A DNA stretch of 64,000 nt, taken from positions 124,001 to 188,000 of the forward strand of contig NZ_CAKSNX010000003.1 in assembly GCF_934476685.1 (NCBI RefSeq), read 5' to 3'. The notes under the pieces were generated by a model. That model was not told the DNA's origin. It saw nothing but the letters and a program-made list of their open reading frames with translations, and did not search any database. The stretch is from an uncultured Ruminococcus sp. Lineage in GTDB: Bacteria; Bacillota; Clostridia; Oscillospirales; Ruminococcaceae. A program made the translations under genes and the position numbers. Below, piece by piece: positions 32,930-42,886 of the stretch (position 1 is the first letter of the stretch; each line of letters begins with the position of its first letter).

Positions 32930-35900
32930 TTATATTCTGATCTCGCCTGAGAATACAGTTACTGCATCGCCTGTGAGGTATACAGTTTCATCTGTATATC
33001 TTATCTTCAGGTTACCGCCCTTAAGGATAACTGTGATCTCTTCGTCCTTCGGGCAATAGCCGTTGAGAACTGCCGCTACGACAGCAGCGCAAGCGCCTGT
33101 TCCGCAAGCAAATGTTTCGCCTGAACCTCTCTCCCATACACGCATTTTAAGTGTATGGCTGTCTACTACCTTTATGAACTCAGCATTTACTCTTTCAGGG
33201 AATATGCTGTCATACTCGAAAGCAGGTCCGATCTTGTCGATATCGAGGTTATCAACATTCTTTACAAATACTACTGCGTGTGGATTTCCCATTGATACGC
33301 AGGTGATGTTGTAATCCTCTCCTCCGATATTGACCTTTCTGTCAACTACTCTGCCGTTTTCATCAGGATCAAGTGCAACAGGTATCTGAGCAGGTTCAAG
33401 TATAGCCTTGCCCATATCAACAGTAGCGCCGTTTACCTCGCCGTAGTGACGGCTGAGAGATACCTTGATTATTCCGGACAGTGTTTCGATAGTCATTTCA
33501 TCGCTGTCTACCAGTCCGTTGTCACGCATAAACTTGGCAACGCATCTGATACCGTTTCCGCACATCTTACCCTCTGAGCCGTCGAGATTATACATCTTCA
33601 TCTTAGCGTCAGCTACCTTTGAACGGCAGATGAGGATAACGCCGTCGCCGCCGATACCGAAGTGTCTGTCGGAGAGGTTGAGTGCGAATCCCTCTGGGTT
33701 ATCTATTCTCTGGTCGAAGCAGTTGAAGTAGATATAGTCGTTTCCGCAGCCCTGCATCTTAGTGAACTTAAGGGTCTGCTTTTCACTTCTCATATCGTTG
33801 ATATCAACTATCTCAGTTGTTGACTCTGTATACTTACTGCGGATAGACGCTGCGATAGCGTTTGCAGTATCGATAGAAGTAAGGCAAGGGATATTCCATT
33901 CAACAGTCTTACGTCTGATCTTAACGGAATCTCTCGTAGGTATTCTGCCCTTTGAAGAAGTTGAGATAACGTATGAGATCTTTCCGCTCTCGATAAGTGT
34001 GAGAGTGTTCTTATCCTCTGACTCATGGATCTTCTTAACTTCCTCAGCCTCTATGCCGTGATCGTGGAGTACCATAGCAGTACCGTGAGTAGCGTAGATC
34101 TTAAATCCGAGGTCAGCGAACATCTTTGCGGTCTGAGGTATCTCAGCCTTATCCGCATCTCTTACAGTAATGAACACGCCGCCCTTAGCGTCAAGCTTAT
34201 AGCCTGCTGCTGTAAGTCCCTTATAAAGTGACTCTTCAAGTGAGCTTGAAACTGCAAGGACTTCACCTGTTGACTTCATTTCAGGTCCGAGGTGGTTATC
34301 AACGCCGATAAGCTTTTCAAATGAGAATACAGGAACTTTAACTGCAACATAAGGTGAATTTCTGTAAAGACCTGTGCCGTAACCCATATCAGCAAGCTTT
34401 TCGCCCAGCATACATCTTGTCGCAAGGTCTACCATAGGTACGCCTGTTACCTTTGAGATGTAAGGGATAGTTCTTGAAGAACGTGGGTTTACCTCGATAA
34501 CGAACAGCTCGTCATGGTAAATGAGGTACTGGATATTTACAAGTCCCTTTGTATTGAGTGAGATAGCCAGACGCTTTGAGCAGTCAACTATTCTCTCGAT
34601 AAGCTTATCAGAAACGTTCCATGCAGGGTAAACTGCGATAGAGTCACCTGAGTGGATACCTGTTCTCTCGATATGCTCCATGATACCCGGGATAAGGATA
34701 TCCTCGCCGTCGCAGATAGCGTCGATCTCAAGCTCTGTACCCATAAGGTACTTGTCGATAAGTACAGGGTTCTCGATTCCCTGAGCGAGAATGATAGCCA
34801 TATACTCCTTGATATCATCGTCGTTAAAAGCGATTATCATATTCTGTCCGCCAAGTACATATGAAGGACGCATAAGAACAGGGTAATGTATCTTATTTGC
34901 GATCTCAAGAGCTTCCTCAGTTGTCATAACCGTAAAGCCTTCAGGTCTTTTGATCTTGAGTTCTTCAAGCAGCTCGTCAAATCTTTCTCTGTCCTCGGCA
35001 GCGTCGATAGAATCAGGAGGTGTTCCCAGTATTCTTACGCCATGCTCATTGAGGTGCTTTGTAAGCTTGATAGCTGTCTGACCGCCGAAGGCAACAACTA
35101 CTCCAACAGGTTTTTCAACTCTGATGATATTCATAACGTCCTCATCTGTAAGAGGCTCGAAATAAAGTCTGTCGGCAGTATCGAAGTCTGTTGAAACTGT
35201 TTCAGGGTTATTGTTTACGATAACTACATCATAGCCATGCTCTTTGAGCGCCCATACGCAGTGAACTGACGCATAGTCGAACTCGATACCCTGACCGATT
35301 CTTATAGGACCTGAACCGAAAACTATAACTGTCTGTCTGTCAGAACCCTTGCTCTGAATGAACTCGGCAGCCTCGTCCTCGCTGTCATATGTTGAATAGA
35401 AGTAAGGCGTCATAGCAGCGAACTCAGCAGCGCAGGTATCTACCATTTTGAATACTGCGTGAGCAGGCTTTTCTATCTTCTTTCCTGAAAGGCGCTCGAT
35501 GACCTTATCAGGGAAGCCAAGCTTTTTAGCGTGGATATATGTTTCCTCAGAATAATCGCCCTTTGCAAGCTCTCTTTCAACGTCGATAAGCTTGCGGAGT
35601 TTATTAAGGAACCATTCGTCTATCTTAGTGATAGCGTGGATCTCGTCAACAGTCGTACCTCTTCTGAGTGCCTCAAAAACGATGAAGAGTCTTTCATCGT
35701 TGCACTGATGAAGTCTTGCAGCTACCTCTTCATCACTAAGCTCCTCATACTTAGGAGCAGTAAGATAATCAAGACCTATCTCAGCGCCTCTTACAGCCTT
35801 CATGATAGCCTGTTCAAAGGTTGTGCCGATAGCCATTACCTCACCTGTTGCCTTCATCTGAGTACCGAGGTCACGCTTAGCGTAAACGAACTTATCGAAA

Positions 35901-36988
35901 GGCCACTTAGGCAGCTTAACTACAACGTAGTCGAGTGCAGGCTCGAAGCAGGCATATGTCTTGCCTGTAACGGCATTCTTGATCTCATCAAGGGTATAGC
36001 CGATAGCGATCTGAGCTGCGACCTTGGCGATAGGATAACCTGTTGCCTTTGACGCAAGTGCAGAAGAACGTGAAACTCTCGGATTTACTTCGATAACTGC
36101 ATAGTCGAATGTTTCAGGGTTAAGTGCGAACTGACAGTTACAGCCGCCCTCAACTTTAAGTGTATCAATGATCTTCAGAGCGGCAGAACGCAGCATCTGA
36201 TATTCCTTATCTGCAAGTGTTACAGTCGGAGCGATAACGATAGAGTCACCTGTATGTACGCCGACAGGGTCAAAGTTCTCCATAGAGCATACTGTGATAA
36301 CGTTGCCCTTTGAATCTCTCATTACCTCGAACTCGATCTCTTTCCAGCCTGCTATACACTTCTCAACGAGTACCTGTGTGATAGGTGAAAGGTAAAGACC
36401 GTTTCTTGTGATATCTATAAGCTCTTCTTCATTATTAACGATACCGCCGCCTGTTCCGCCGAGGGTGAAAGCAGGTCTGATGATGAGCGGATATCCGATA
36501 CCGGGCTGATTTGCAAAGTCAACAGCGTCCTCAACGGTATTTACGACCTTTGAAGGGATGCATGGCTGACCGATGGACTCCATAGTGTCCTTGAACATCT
36601 GTCTGTCCTCAGCCTTGTCGATAGTTTCAGGGTTAGCGCCCAGAAGCTTTACGTTATACTTGTCAAGGAAGCCCTCTTTTGCAAGCTGCATTGAAAGGGT
36701 AAGTCCTGTCTGTCCTCCCAGTGTGGAGAGCAGCGAGTCAGGACGCTCTTTCTTGATAACTCTTTTTACAGTTTCAAGTGTAAGCGGCTCGATATAGATC
36801 TTATCAGCCATAGCGTTATCTGTCATGATAGTAGCAGGGTTTGAGTTGATAAGTATTACCTCAAGTCCCTCCTGCTTAAGCGCACGGCAAGCCTGTGTGC
36901 CTGCATAGTCAAACTCAGCAGCCTGACCTATGACGATAGGACCTGAACCGATAACAAGAACTCGCTTAATATCTTTATTTAAAGGCAC
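32930..36988 (-). CDS. carB-dapF: Carbamoyl-phosphate synthase large subunit fused to diaminopimelate epimerase
   Basis: One 1352-aa reading frame with two complete enzymes. Residues 1-~1060 are CarB: two ATP-grasp halves (starting GSGPIVIGQAAEFDYAG and again GSGPIRIGQGIEFDYAS) and the MGS-like allosteric domain (about 930-1060). Residues 1073-1352 are DapF: FTKMQGCGNDYIYFN, catalytic Cys1143 in KMCGNGIRC and Cys1295 in ETFACGTGAC. No stop or shift separates them; the joint is a short linker around residue 1066, where an in-frame ATG lacks an SD. Start is GTG with AAAGGA. Located between carA and dapL, it joins pyrimidine/arginine and lysine/cell-wall supply. Confidence 0.93.
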   Translation of the reverse strand: MPLNKDIKRVLVIGSGPIVIGQAAEFDYAGTQACRALKQEGLEVILINSNPATIMTDNAMADKIYIEPLTLETVKRVIKKERPDSLLSTLGGQTGLTLSMQLAKEGFLDKYNVKLLGANPETIDKAEDRQMFKDTMESIGQPCIPSKVVNTVEDAVDFANQPGIGYPLIIRPAFTLGGTGGGIVNNEEELIDITRNGLYLSPITQVLVEKCIAGWKEIEFEVMRDSKGNVITVCSMENFDPVGVHTGDSIVIAPTVTLADKEYQMLRSAALKIIDTLKVEGGCNCQFALNPETFDYAVIEVNPRVSRSSALASKATGYPIAKVAAQIAIGYTLDEIKNAVTGKTYACFEPALDYVVVKLPKWPFDKFVYAKRDLGTQMKATGEVMAIGTTFEQAIMKAVRGAEIGLDYLTAPKYEELSDEEVAARLHQCNDERLFIVFEALRRGTTVDEIHAITKIDEWFLNKLRKLIDVERELAKGDYSEETYIHAKKLGFPDKVIERLSGKKIEKPAHAVFKMVDTCAAEFAAMTPYFYSTYDSEDEAAEFIQSKGSDRQTVIVFGSGPIRIGQGIEFDYASVHCVWALKEHGYDVVIVNNNPETVSTDFDTADRLYFEPLTDEDVMNIIRVEKPVGVVVAFGGQTAIKLTKHLNEHGVRILGTPPDSIDAAEDRERFDELLEELKIKRPEGFTVMTTEEALEIANKIHYPVLMRPSYVLGGQNMIIAFNDDDIKEYMAIILAQGIENPVLIDKYLMGTELEIDAICDGEDILIPGIMEHIERTGIHSGDSIAVYPAWNVSDKLIERIVDCSKRLAISLNTKGLVNIQYLIYHDELFVIEVNPRSSRTIPYISKVTGVPMVDLATRCMLGEKLADMGYGTGLYRNSPYVAVKVPVFSFEKLIGVDNHLGPEMKSTGEVLAVSSSLEESLYKGLTAAGYKLDAKGGVFITVRDADKAEIPQTAKMFADLGFKIYATHGTAMVLHDHGIEAEEVKKIHESEDKNTLTLIESGKISYVISTSSKGRIPTRDSVKIRRKTVEWNIPCLTSIDTANAIAASIRSKYTESTTEIVDINDMRSEKQTLKFTKMQGCGNDYIYFNCFDQRIDNPEGFALNLSDRHFGIGGDGVILICRSKVADAKMKMYNLDGSEGKMCGNGIRCVAKFMRDNGLVDSDEMTIETLSGIIKVSLSRHYGEVNGATVDMGKAILEPAQIPVALDPDENGRVVDRKVNIGGEDYNITCVSMGNPHAVVFVKNVDNLDIDKIGPAFEYDSIFPERVNAEFIKVVDSHTLKMRVWERGSGETFACGTGACAAVVAAVLNGYCPKDEEITVILKGGNLKIRYTDETVYLTGDAVTVFSGEIRI

Positions 36989-37038
36989 TTATATTCAATC
37001 CTTTCTTAATGATGGATTTTTCAAAAAAATCTGAAATA

Positions 37039-38121
37039 TTATTTGTTCTTCTTATTTTCCTCTATAAGGCTGATAAATTCGTCGAACAGGAATCCTGTAT
37101 CGAGCGGTCCGCCGCAAGCCTCAGGGTGGAACTGTACAGAGAATGCAGGCTCGTCAAGATATCTTACGCCCTCGCAGGTACCGTCATTCGCATTGACGAA
37201 TGACACCTCTGCGCAGGCAGGGAGAGAATCGTTCACTACTGCGTAGCCGTGGTTCTGTGAGGTAATATAAACTCTGCCTGTTTTAACGTTCTCGGCAGGC
37301 TGGTTTGCTCCTCTGTGGCCGTACTTGAGCTTATGTGTCTGAGCGCCGTGAGCAAGAGCGTAAAGCTGATGTCCGAGGCAGATACCGAAAGTAGGTATCT
37401 TCTTTTCAGAAAGCTTTTTCAGTTCCTCAATGATCTCTGTGTTCTCAGCAGGATCTCCTGGGCCGTTTGAAAGCATTATTCCGTCCGGAGCAAGCTCCAT
37501 AACTCTTTCACAGGTAGTATAAGCAGGCACTACCGTTACCTCGCAGCCTCTCTTAACGAGTGAGCGGCAGATATTAGCCTTTGCGCCGAAGTCGAAAAGA
37601 ACTACCTTATTCTTTACCTCGCCCTCAGGTGAATAAACCATTTCCTCTTCACAGGTCGTATTCTTTACTGCGTCGATTATCTTATAATTCTTGATATCTG
37701 TAAGACCGAAGCTTGCTCCCTCAGGAACGATCCTTCCGTTCATTACACCATGCTCTCTTACTATTCTTGTAAGCTGGCGGGTGTCGATACCATACAGACC
37801 TACTATGTTCTGCTGTTTTAAAAAAATGTCAAGATCACCCTCGCAACGGAAATTGCTAGGCTCTTGACACCAATCTCTTACAATATAAGCTTTAACGTGA
37901 GGACATTTGCTCTCAAAATCACTGGGAATAACACCGTAATTACCGATCAAAGGGAAAGTCTGAACGACGATCTGACCATAATAACTAGGGTCAGTAAGTG
38001 TTTCGAGATAGCCTGTCATAGCTGTTGTGAAAACAATTTCACCAATAGCTTCGCCTACCGCACCGAAACTTTTACCCTCAAAAACAGTACCGTTTTCCAG
38101 AATCAGATATGCTTTCTGCAC
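37039..38121 (-). CDS. carA: Carbamoyl-phosphate synthase small subunit
   Basis: Glutaminase subunit delivering ammonia to CarB. 360 aa: N-terminal CPSase_sm domain (ENGTVFEGKSFGA, TAMTGYLETLTDPSYYGQIV), then class I amidotransferase with nucleophilic Cys in FGICLGHQL and the His/Glu pair in VQFHPEACGGP. GTG start with AAGGAGGAG upstream. It is followed after 50 bp by carB-dapF, so carA, carB-dapF and dapL form one apparent operon. The 207-bp upstream spacer holds only AT-rich sequence and the terminator of the next gene; no PyrR-type attenuator was recognised. Confidence 0.96.
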   Translation of the reverse strand: MQKAYLILENGTVFEGKSFGAVGEAIGEIVFTTAMTGYLETLTDPSYYGQIVVQTFPLIGNYGVIPSDFESKCPHVKAYIVRDWCQEPSNFRCEGDLDIFLKQQNIVGLYGIDTRQLTRIVREHGVMNGRIVPEGASFGLTDIKNYKIIDAVKNTTCEEEMVYSPEGEVKNKVVLFDFGAKANICRSLVKRGCEVTVVPAYTTCERVMELAPDGIMLSNGPGDPAENTEIIEELKKLSEKKIPTFGICLGHQLYALAHGAQTHKLKYGHRGANQPAENVKTGRVYITSQNHGYAVVNDSLPACAEVSFVNANDGTCEGVRYLDEPAFSVQFHPEACGGPLDTGFLFDEFISLIEENKKNK

Positions 38122-38275
38122 TATAAGCTCCTCCTTTTTTACGCAAATTTTTACGATTAATATTATACCACAACCTCAGTTCTTTGTAAAGGGGGTTCAC
38201 ACTTTTTTTAGAAAGCAAATTAGACAAACATAATAAGATAATTAACAATAATTTGTGAGTTAATTTTTACTGTAC

Positions 38276-38311
38276 AAAAAAACGCACAGCAGTCAATGAA
38301 ACGCCGTGCGC
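38276..38311 (-). terminator. Terminator after the DUF2798 gene
   Basis: Stem GCGCACGGC/GCTGTGCG with one G-U pair, minus-strand tail TTTTTTTG. Confidence 0.75.
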
Positions 38312-38328
38312 ACACAAATATATTTATA

Positions 38329-38829
38329 TTATTCCGCTGTAAGACAGGCTGATGTCTGTTCGGAAGTTTTCTTTTCTCTGAATATCAGACCGAAAACCGC
38401 TCTCACGATAGGACCTGCAAAGAATATCTGCCAGCAGAGAGCCATTGGGAAATTTATCGCCGTTGTCTGAAGCCATACTGCGATCACCTGCTTGCCTGCA
38501 TTTTTAAAGAGCAGAGTTGCCGCAAGGCTCATGATCGGACACATAAAGATAACTGAAACTGCCGAAATGGCAAGCACCAGAAAGAACGGATTATCCCTCT
38601 TTACGTTCACCATTTTAAAAGCTTTAGCCTTTGCTATCTTTCCCACAACAAAAAAGTCCGCAATAAATGCGATAGGACCCATTATAATGAGTTCGTGAAA
38701 TGCAGATAGAAACACGCTGTTATCCATACCGCCGATATTGAGAGCGATATTATAGCATATCATAGCGTACACCATAACAAACACCATTATAACTGTAAAA
38801 ACTATTTCCTGAAACAAATTTTTGGGCAT
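38329..38829 (-). CDS. DUF2798 family membrane protein
   Basis: A 166-aa protein with four predicted membrane helices arranged as two related halves (NIALNIGG...FHELIIMGPIAFIADFFVVGKIAKAKAF and the later SLAATLLFKN...FPMALCWQIFFAGPIVRAVFG), the duplicated layout of DUF2798. Function unknown in the family. Start has AAGGAGG. Monocistronic, bracketed by its terminator and the deacetylase terminator. Confidence 0.8.
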   Translation of the reverse strand: MPKNLFQEIVFTVIMVFVMVYAMICYNIALNIGGMDNSVFLSAFHELIIMGPIAFIADFFVVGKIAKAKAFKMVNVKRDNPFFLVLAISAVSVIFMCPIMSLAATLLFKNAGKQVIAVWLQTTAINFPMALCWQIFFAGPIVRAVFGLIFREKKTSEQTSACLTAE

Positions 38830-39032
38830 AAAAAATCCTCCTTAAATAAAATAACTAAACAATACTTCTAAGAATATGTGTTGTTCGTTAATCATTCAGG
38901 AAGAATGTACGTTTCCAATAAAACCTTATTCTGTTTAATATTATACCACAAAACAGAAGTCTGCGTCAATGTAAAAAATAGCAGATATTTTTCTTTCCAT
39001 TCGATGATATTTTCCACAATCTGCTCATAAAA

Positions 39033-39062
39033 ACAGACTGCCTGTAATTTAGGGCAGTCTGT
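39033..39062 (-). terminator. Terminator after the deacetylase gene
   Basis: Stem ACAGACTGCC/GGGCAGTCTGT with minus-strand TTTTTATG tail. The adjoining stretch 38830-39032 holds no recognised gene. Confidence 0.8.
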
Positions 39063-39069
39063 GGTTTCA

Positions 39070-39957
39070 TCAGTTAAATTCAAATCCGTTTGCTCTTACA
39101 TTATCTATAAGATCGCCCAGTATCTCCGCATTGGTCTGAGATACCGAATGGAGGAGATATATAGCGCCTGGGTGGGCGGCGTCGGTAAGCTTTTGCAGGG
39201 ATTGCTGTTTATCAGGCTGGTTGTTCACGTCCCAGTCGGCATAGGCAAAGCTCCACATCATTGTCCTGTATCCGCAGTTTGAAGTCACTCCGAGGGAAAA
39301 CTCCGAGAACTCTCCCATAGGCGGGCGGAAAAGCGTCATATCATAATCAAACTTTTCCTTTATATACTTGTGCATATCCTTTATCTCGCTCTCGCAAGCC
39401 GACTGGTCAAGGCTCGGCATCGAATAGTGGTGGACCGAGTGGTTTCCGATAATATGCCCCTCGTCTATCATACGCTGAACAAGCTCAGGATTTTTTTCTG
39501 CATAGTCCTCCAGCAGGAAGAACACAGCCTTTACCTTTTTCTCTTTCAGCGTATCGAGGATATCGGCAGTAAATCCGTTTTCATATCCCTGATCGAAAGT
39601 GAGCGTTATTTTGTCGCTTTTCTCATCTATGGCGCAGGCATTAAGTCCCCCGTACTGGGCATTAAAATCAAGCGCACCTGTTGTGCGGTTCTGCTGATCC
39701 GTCTGAACGCCCTGACCATAGCCGTTGGACTCTCTTGACAAAGCTGAAAGGTCAAGCTTTTTCTCCTCTTTCGCCCTTACCGCTCCCACAGGTTCAGCCT
39801 GTGCGGAAGTTACTGTTCCCGTCTTATCCGTCTTGTCCTGCACGTTTTCCTCTCTGCCGCCTGCGCATGAAGCGAGCATAGCCGCCGAGATGATCACCGC
39901 CGCAGGCATAATTAGCCTGCCTTTGAGTTTCTTTATATTCTTTATATATAGTCGCAT
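39070..39957 (-). CDS. Polysaccharide deacetylase lipoprotein, PdaA-like
   Basis: A 295-aa NodB-domain enzyme. Start at the second ATG (39957), eight bases after AAGGAGG; the first ATG is only two bases from it. A basic, hydrophobic leader ends in lipobox LASC, so it should be a membrane-anchored lipoprotein. Motifs: TFDQGYENG (PdaA-type motif 1), HIIGNHSVHHYSM (metal His pair), FRPPMGEFSE, and LLHSVS (catalytic His). These resemble peptidoglycan N-acetylmuramic acid deacetylases more than chitin deacetylases. Role in cell-wall or spore cortex modification is inferred. Confidence 0.88.
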   Translation of the reverse strand: MRLYIKNIKKLKGRLIMPAAVIISAAMLASCAGGREENVQDKTDKTGTVTSAQAEPVGAVRAKEEKKLDLSALSRESNGYGQGVQTDQQNRTTGALDFNAQYGGLNACAIDEKSDKITLTFDQGYENGFTADILDTLKEKKVKAVFFLLEDYAEKNPELVQRMIDEGHIIGNHSVHHYSMPSLDQSACESEIKDMHKYIKEKFDYDMTLFRPPMGEFSEFSLGVTSNCGYRTMMWSFAYADWDVNNQPDKQQSLQKLTDAAHPGAIYLLHSVSQTNAEILGDLIDNVRANGFEFN

Positions 39958-40016
39958 TTTCATATCCTCCTTTTCGGTTATTGTGCGCCGAAAAGGGATA
40001 TTAATACGATATAAAT

Positions 40017-40053
40017 AAAAAAGGGAAACGGTAAATACTTCCGCTTCCCTTTT
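40017..40053 (-). terminator. Terminator after ireB
   Basis: Stem AAAAGGGAAxCGG/CCGxTTCCCTTTT, minus-strand T-rich tail. Confidence 0.75.
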
Positions 40054-40062
40054 GTTCTCTCA

Positions 40063-40308
40063 TTATGCCTGAAGATAGCTCTTAACAAGCGCCTGCAAAA
40101 GCTCGTCCCTGTCAATATGTCGGATCAAGCTTCTGGCATTGTTATAAGTAGTTATGTAAGTAGGATCTTCTGAAAGAATATAACCTACTATCTGATTGAT
40201 CGGATTATAACCCTTTTCCTTAAGTGCGTCATAGATAACTGTAAGCGTTTTTTTCAGCTCCGCTTCCTTATCTCTCGCAACGGAAAATTCCATAGTCTGT
40301 TCGTGCAT
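40063..40308 (-). CDS. ireB: IreB family regulatory phosphoprotein (UPF0297)
   Basis: An 81-aa protein highly typical of the IreB/YrzL family, including EKGYNPINQIVGYILSEDP and the C-terminal SLIRHIDRDELLQALVKSYL. In Enterococcus IreB is a substrate of the Ser/Thr kinase IreK near its N-terminus; Thr5 is a candidate here. In many Firmicutes it lies between alaS and ruvX, but here it is alone downstream of pheT. Confidence 0.92.
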   Translation of the reverse strand: MHEQTMEFSVARDKEAELKKTLTVIYDALKEKGYNPINQIVGYILSEDPTYITTYNNARSLIRHIDRDELLQALVKSYLQA

Positions 40309-40452
40309 AAAAGCTCAACTCCTTACTATATAAGCTTAAATATAATAAATATTATGAACATAATCCACTTTATATATTATACTCCATTTTAACGAAAATA
40401 ACAAGCTTTACATGAAATTTTATAATTTGTTAACAACCTACGCCAATAAAAT

Positions 40453-42867
40453 TTACATTCTGAGTTCAGCGCCTATATTCTTGAGTTCCTTAAGAGCCTT
40501 TTCCATAGCCTTATCAGCCTGCTCGTCTGTAAGTGTTCCGTCGAGGGATCTCATGGAAATAGAGTATGATACGGACTTCTTGCCCTTTTCTATCTGCTCG
40601 CCCTTATAAACGTCAAACAGCTTGATATTTTCAAGTATTCCGCCCACAGCCTTCTTTATAGCCTTTTCAAGCTGTGCAGCAGGTATCTCATCATCACATA
40701 CGATTGAGAGATCTCTTGTTGTTGCAGGGAACTTAGGCAGCGGCTTATATGTCTTAACGGAAGTAGAAACCTCCATAAGCTCAGGAAGGTTAATCTTTCC
40801 TGCATATGTTCTTGCCTCGATACCGTAGTTCTCCATTGTCTTAGGGTGAAGTTCACCGAAAATTCCGATCTCCTTACCGTCTACCTTGACAACGGCACAT
40901 CTGCCCGGGTGGAATGCGCTGTACTCATCGAATGAGCAGTCAGCTGAAGCCTTTTCAAACTCAACATTCTCTGCGCCTGCCTTGCTGAGAAGTCCCTCAA
41001 CTATACCCTTTGCAGAATAGAAGTCAAAATCAGTTGTTGTATCATAAACCGCAAAGCCAAGTCTTTCAGGCTCGTTTGGAAGCACCTCGCCCTCAACAGG
41101 GAGATATTCGCTGCCTACCTCGAAAACATAGCATTCAGGGTTTCTGTAACTGTAATTTCTGCCTGCAACTTCAAGAACTGACGGAATGATAGTTGTTCTC
41201 ATAACGCTTGTGTCCTCGCCGAGAGGGTTCATTATAGTAACTGTGTTTCTCAGCTTTGAATCAGCAGGAAGATTTATCTTATCAAAATACTTAGGCGAAA
41301 TGAATGAGAATGTGGAGATCTCGTTTACGCCCATAGCAAGCATAGCGTTTCTTACTGTCTTATCGAACTTCTGCTTTGGAGTTCTCTGAGCCTGCGCAAC
41401 ACCTCTGATGATAGTATCTGGGATATTGTTGTAGTCATAAATTCTTGCAACTTCCTCAGCGATATCAGCCTTGCACTCCAGATCTATTCTGAACCAAGGT
41501 GAAACTGCCTTGCCGTTCTCAACCTTGATATCAAGGCTTTCGAGAGTCTTTATCATCTGCTCCTCAGGGATATCTGTACCGAGGAACTTATTTATCCACT
41601 CAGCGTTGAACTCAACGGTCTTAGGCTCTTCGCTCTGATAGTTTTCATCTATGATCGTATTTACGACCTCGCCTGCGCCAAGCTCTTCAACAAGCTGGCA
41701 AGCTCTCATAAGAGCCTCATAGCACTCGTGAGGATCAAGTCCCTTTTCGTATCTTGCGGAAGCGTCTGTTCTCATACCGAGCTTTTTAGCTGTGGTTCTT
41801 ACAGATGCGCCGTCAAAGCAGGCAGACTCAAAAACAACGGTAGTTGTATCGTCCATTATTCCGCTGTATTCGCCGCCCATTACGCCCGCTACTGCAACAG
41901 GCTTTTCAGCGTCGGCGATAACGAGCATCTCTTCTGAAAGCGCTCTTTCCTCGCCGTCAAGAGTTGTGATAGTTTCTCCTGCCTTAGCGTTTCTTACGTT
42001 GATCTCTGCGCCGCTTACATATCTGAGGTCGAAAGCGTGCATAGGTCTGCCGTATTCGAGCATAACATAGTTTGTGATATCAACGAAATTATTTATCGGA
42101 CGAACGCCGCTTGCACGGAGTCTTTCTCTCATCCAGCGTGGTGAAGGTCCTATCTTTACATTCTTAACTATTGCGCCCATATATCTCTTGCAGAGGTCGG
42201 TGTTGTGTATCTTCACCTTGAGCATATCGTTTATATTGCCCTCGATACCCTTGAACTCAGGCTTCTTTACCTTAAGCTCCTTGCCGAAAGTTGCGGCAGT
42301 TTCTCTTGCAAGACCGATAACGGACAGGCAGTCAGGTCTGTTTGAAGTTATCTCGAACTCTACCTTTGTATCATCAAAGCCGATAGCCTTTTTAAGATCC
42401 ATTCCGACAGTCTTGTCGCATTCGTCGCCGAGGATAAAGATTCCGTCCTCGATAGCATATGGGAAATCGTGAACAGTAAGACCAAGCTCGCCCAGTGAGC
42501 AGAGCATACCGTTTGACGCAACGCCTCTCAGCTTGCCCTTTGTGATCTTTACCTGCTTGCCGTCGTGGAGAACGGTAGACTTATGCTTTGCAACAGGGAC
42601 AAAATCGCCCTCGTTTACGTTCTGCGCACCTGTAACGATCTGAACAGGCTCGTCCTCTCCAACATCTACCTGTGTGATGACCATATGGTCGGAGTCCGGA
42701 TGAGGAACGACTGAAAGTATCTTACCTACTACAACATTTGAAAGGTATTCGCCCTCCTGCTCATAGCATTCTACCTTTGAGCCTGAAAGTGTTATACCCG
42801 AAACAAAATCCTTTATCGGCATATCGCAGTCAACATAGTCTGCGAGCCATCTCATTGAAAGATCCAT
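40453..42867 (-). CDS. pheT: Phenylalanyl-tRNA synthetase beta subunit
   Basis: An 804-aa subunit of the (alpha-beta)2 enzyme. Order: N-terminal B1 with tRNA-binding EMAP-like fold (about 40-150), B3/B4 editing core (about 210-390), B5 (about 395-470), synthetase-like B6-B7 (about 480-680) and the C-terminal FDX-ACB anticodon-binding domain (KPLPKFPATTRDLSIVC onward). AGGAGG precedes the start, which is 19 bp after the pheS stop. Expressed with pheS under a T-box. Confidence 0.96.
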   Translation of the reverse strand: MDLSMRWLADYVDCDMPIKDFVSGITLSGSKVECYEQEGEYLSNVVVGKILSVVPHPDSDHMVITQVDVGEDEPVQIVTGAQNVNEGDFVPVAKHKSTVLHDGKQVKITKGKLRGVASNGMLCSLGELGLTVHDFPYAIEDGIFILGDECDKTVGMDLKKAIGFDDTKVEFEITSNRPDCLSVIGLARETAATFGKELKVKKPEFKGIEGNINDMLKVKIHNTDLCKRYMGAIVKNVKIGPSPRWMRERLRASGVRPINNFVDITNYVMLEYGRPMHAFDLRYVSGAEINVRNAKAGETITTLDGEERALSEEMLVIADAEKPVAVAGVMGGEYSGIMDDTTTVVFESACFDGASVRTTAKKLGMRTDASARYEKGLDPHECYEALMRACQLVEELGAGEVVNTIIDENYQSEEPKTVEFNAEWINKFLGTDIPEEQMIKTLESLDIKVENGKAVSPWFRIDLECKADIAEEVARIYDYNNIPDTIIRGVAQAQRTPKQKFDKTVRNAMLAMGVNEISTFSFISPKYFDKINLPADSKLRNTVTIMNPLGEDTSVMRTTIIPSVLEVAGRNYSYRNPECYVFEVGSEYLPVEGEVLPNEPERLGFAVYDTTTDFDFYSAKGIVEGLLSKAGAENVEFEKASADCSFDEYSAFHPGRCAVVKVDGKEIGIFGELHPKTMENYGIEARTYAGKINLPELMEVSTSVKTYKPLPKFPATTRDLSIVCDDEIPAAQLEKAIKKAVGGILENIKLFDVYKGEQIEKGKKSVSYSISMRSLDGTLTDEQADKAMEKALKELKNIGAELRM

Positions 42868-42886
42868 TATATTTTACCTCCTATTA

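Noticed and set aside
33791..33793. Separate dapF started at the internal ATG
   Set aside because: No SD upstream and no stop between the domains; a fused product is the simpler reading, although internal initiation is not excluded.
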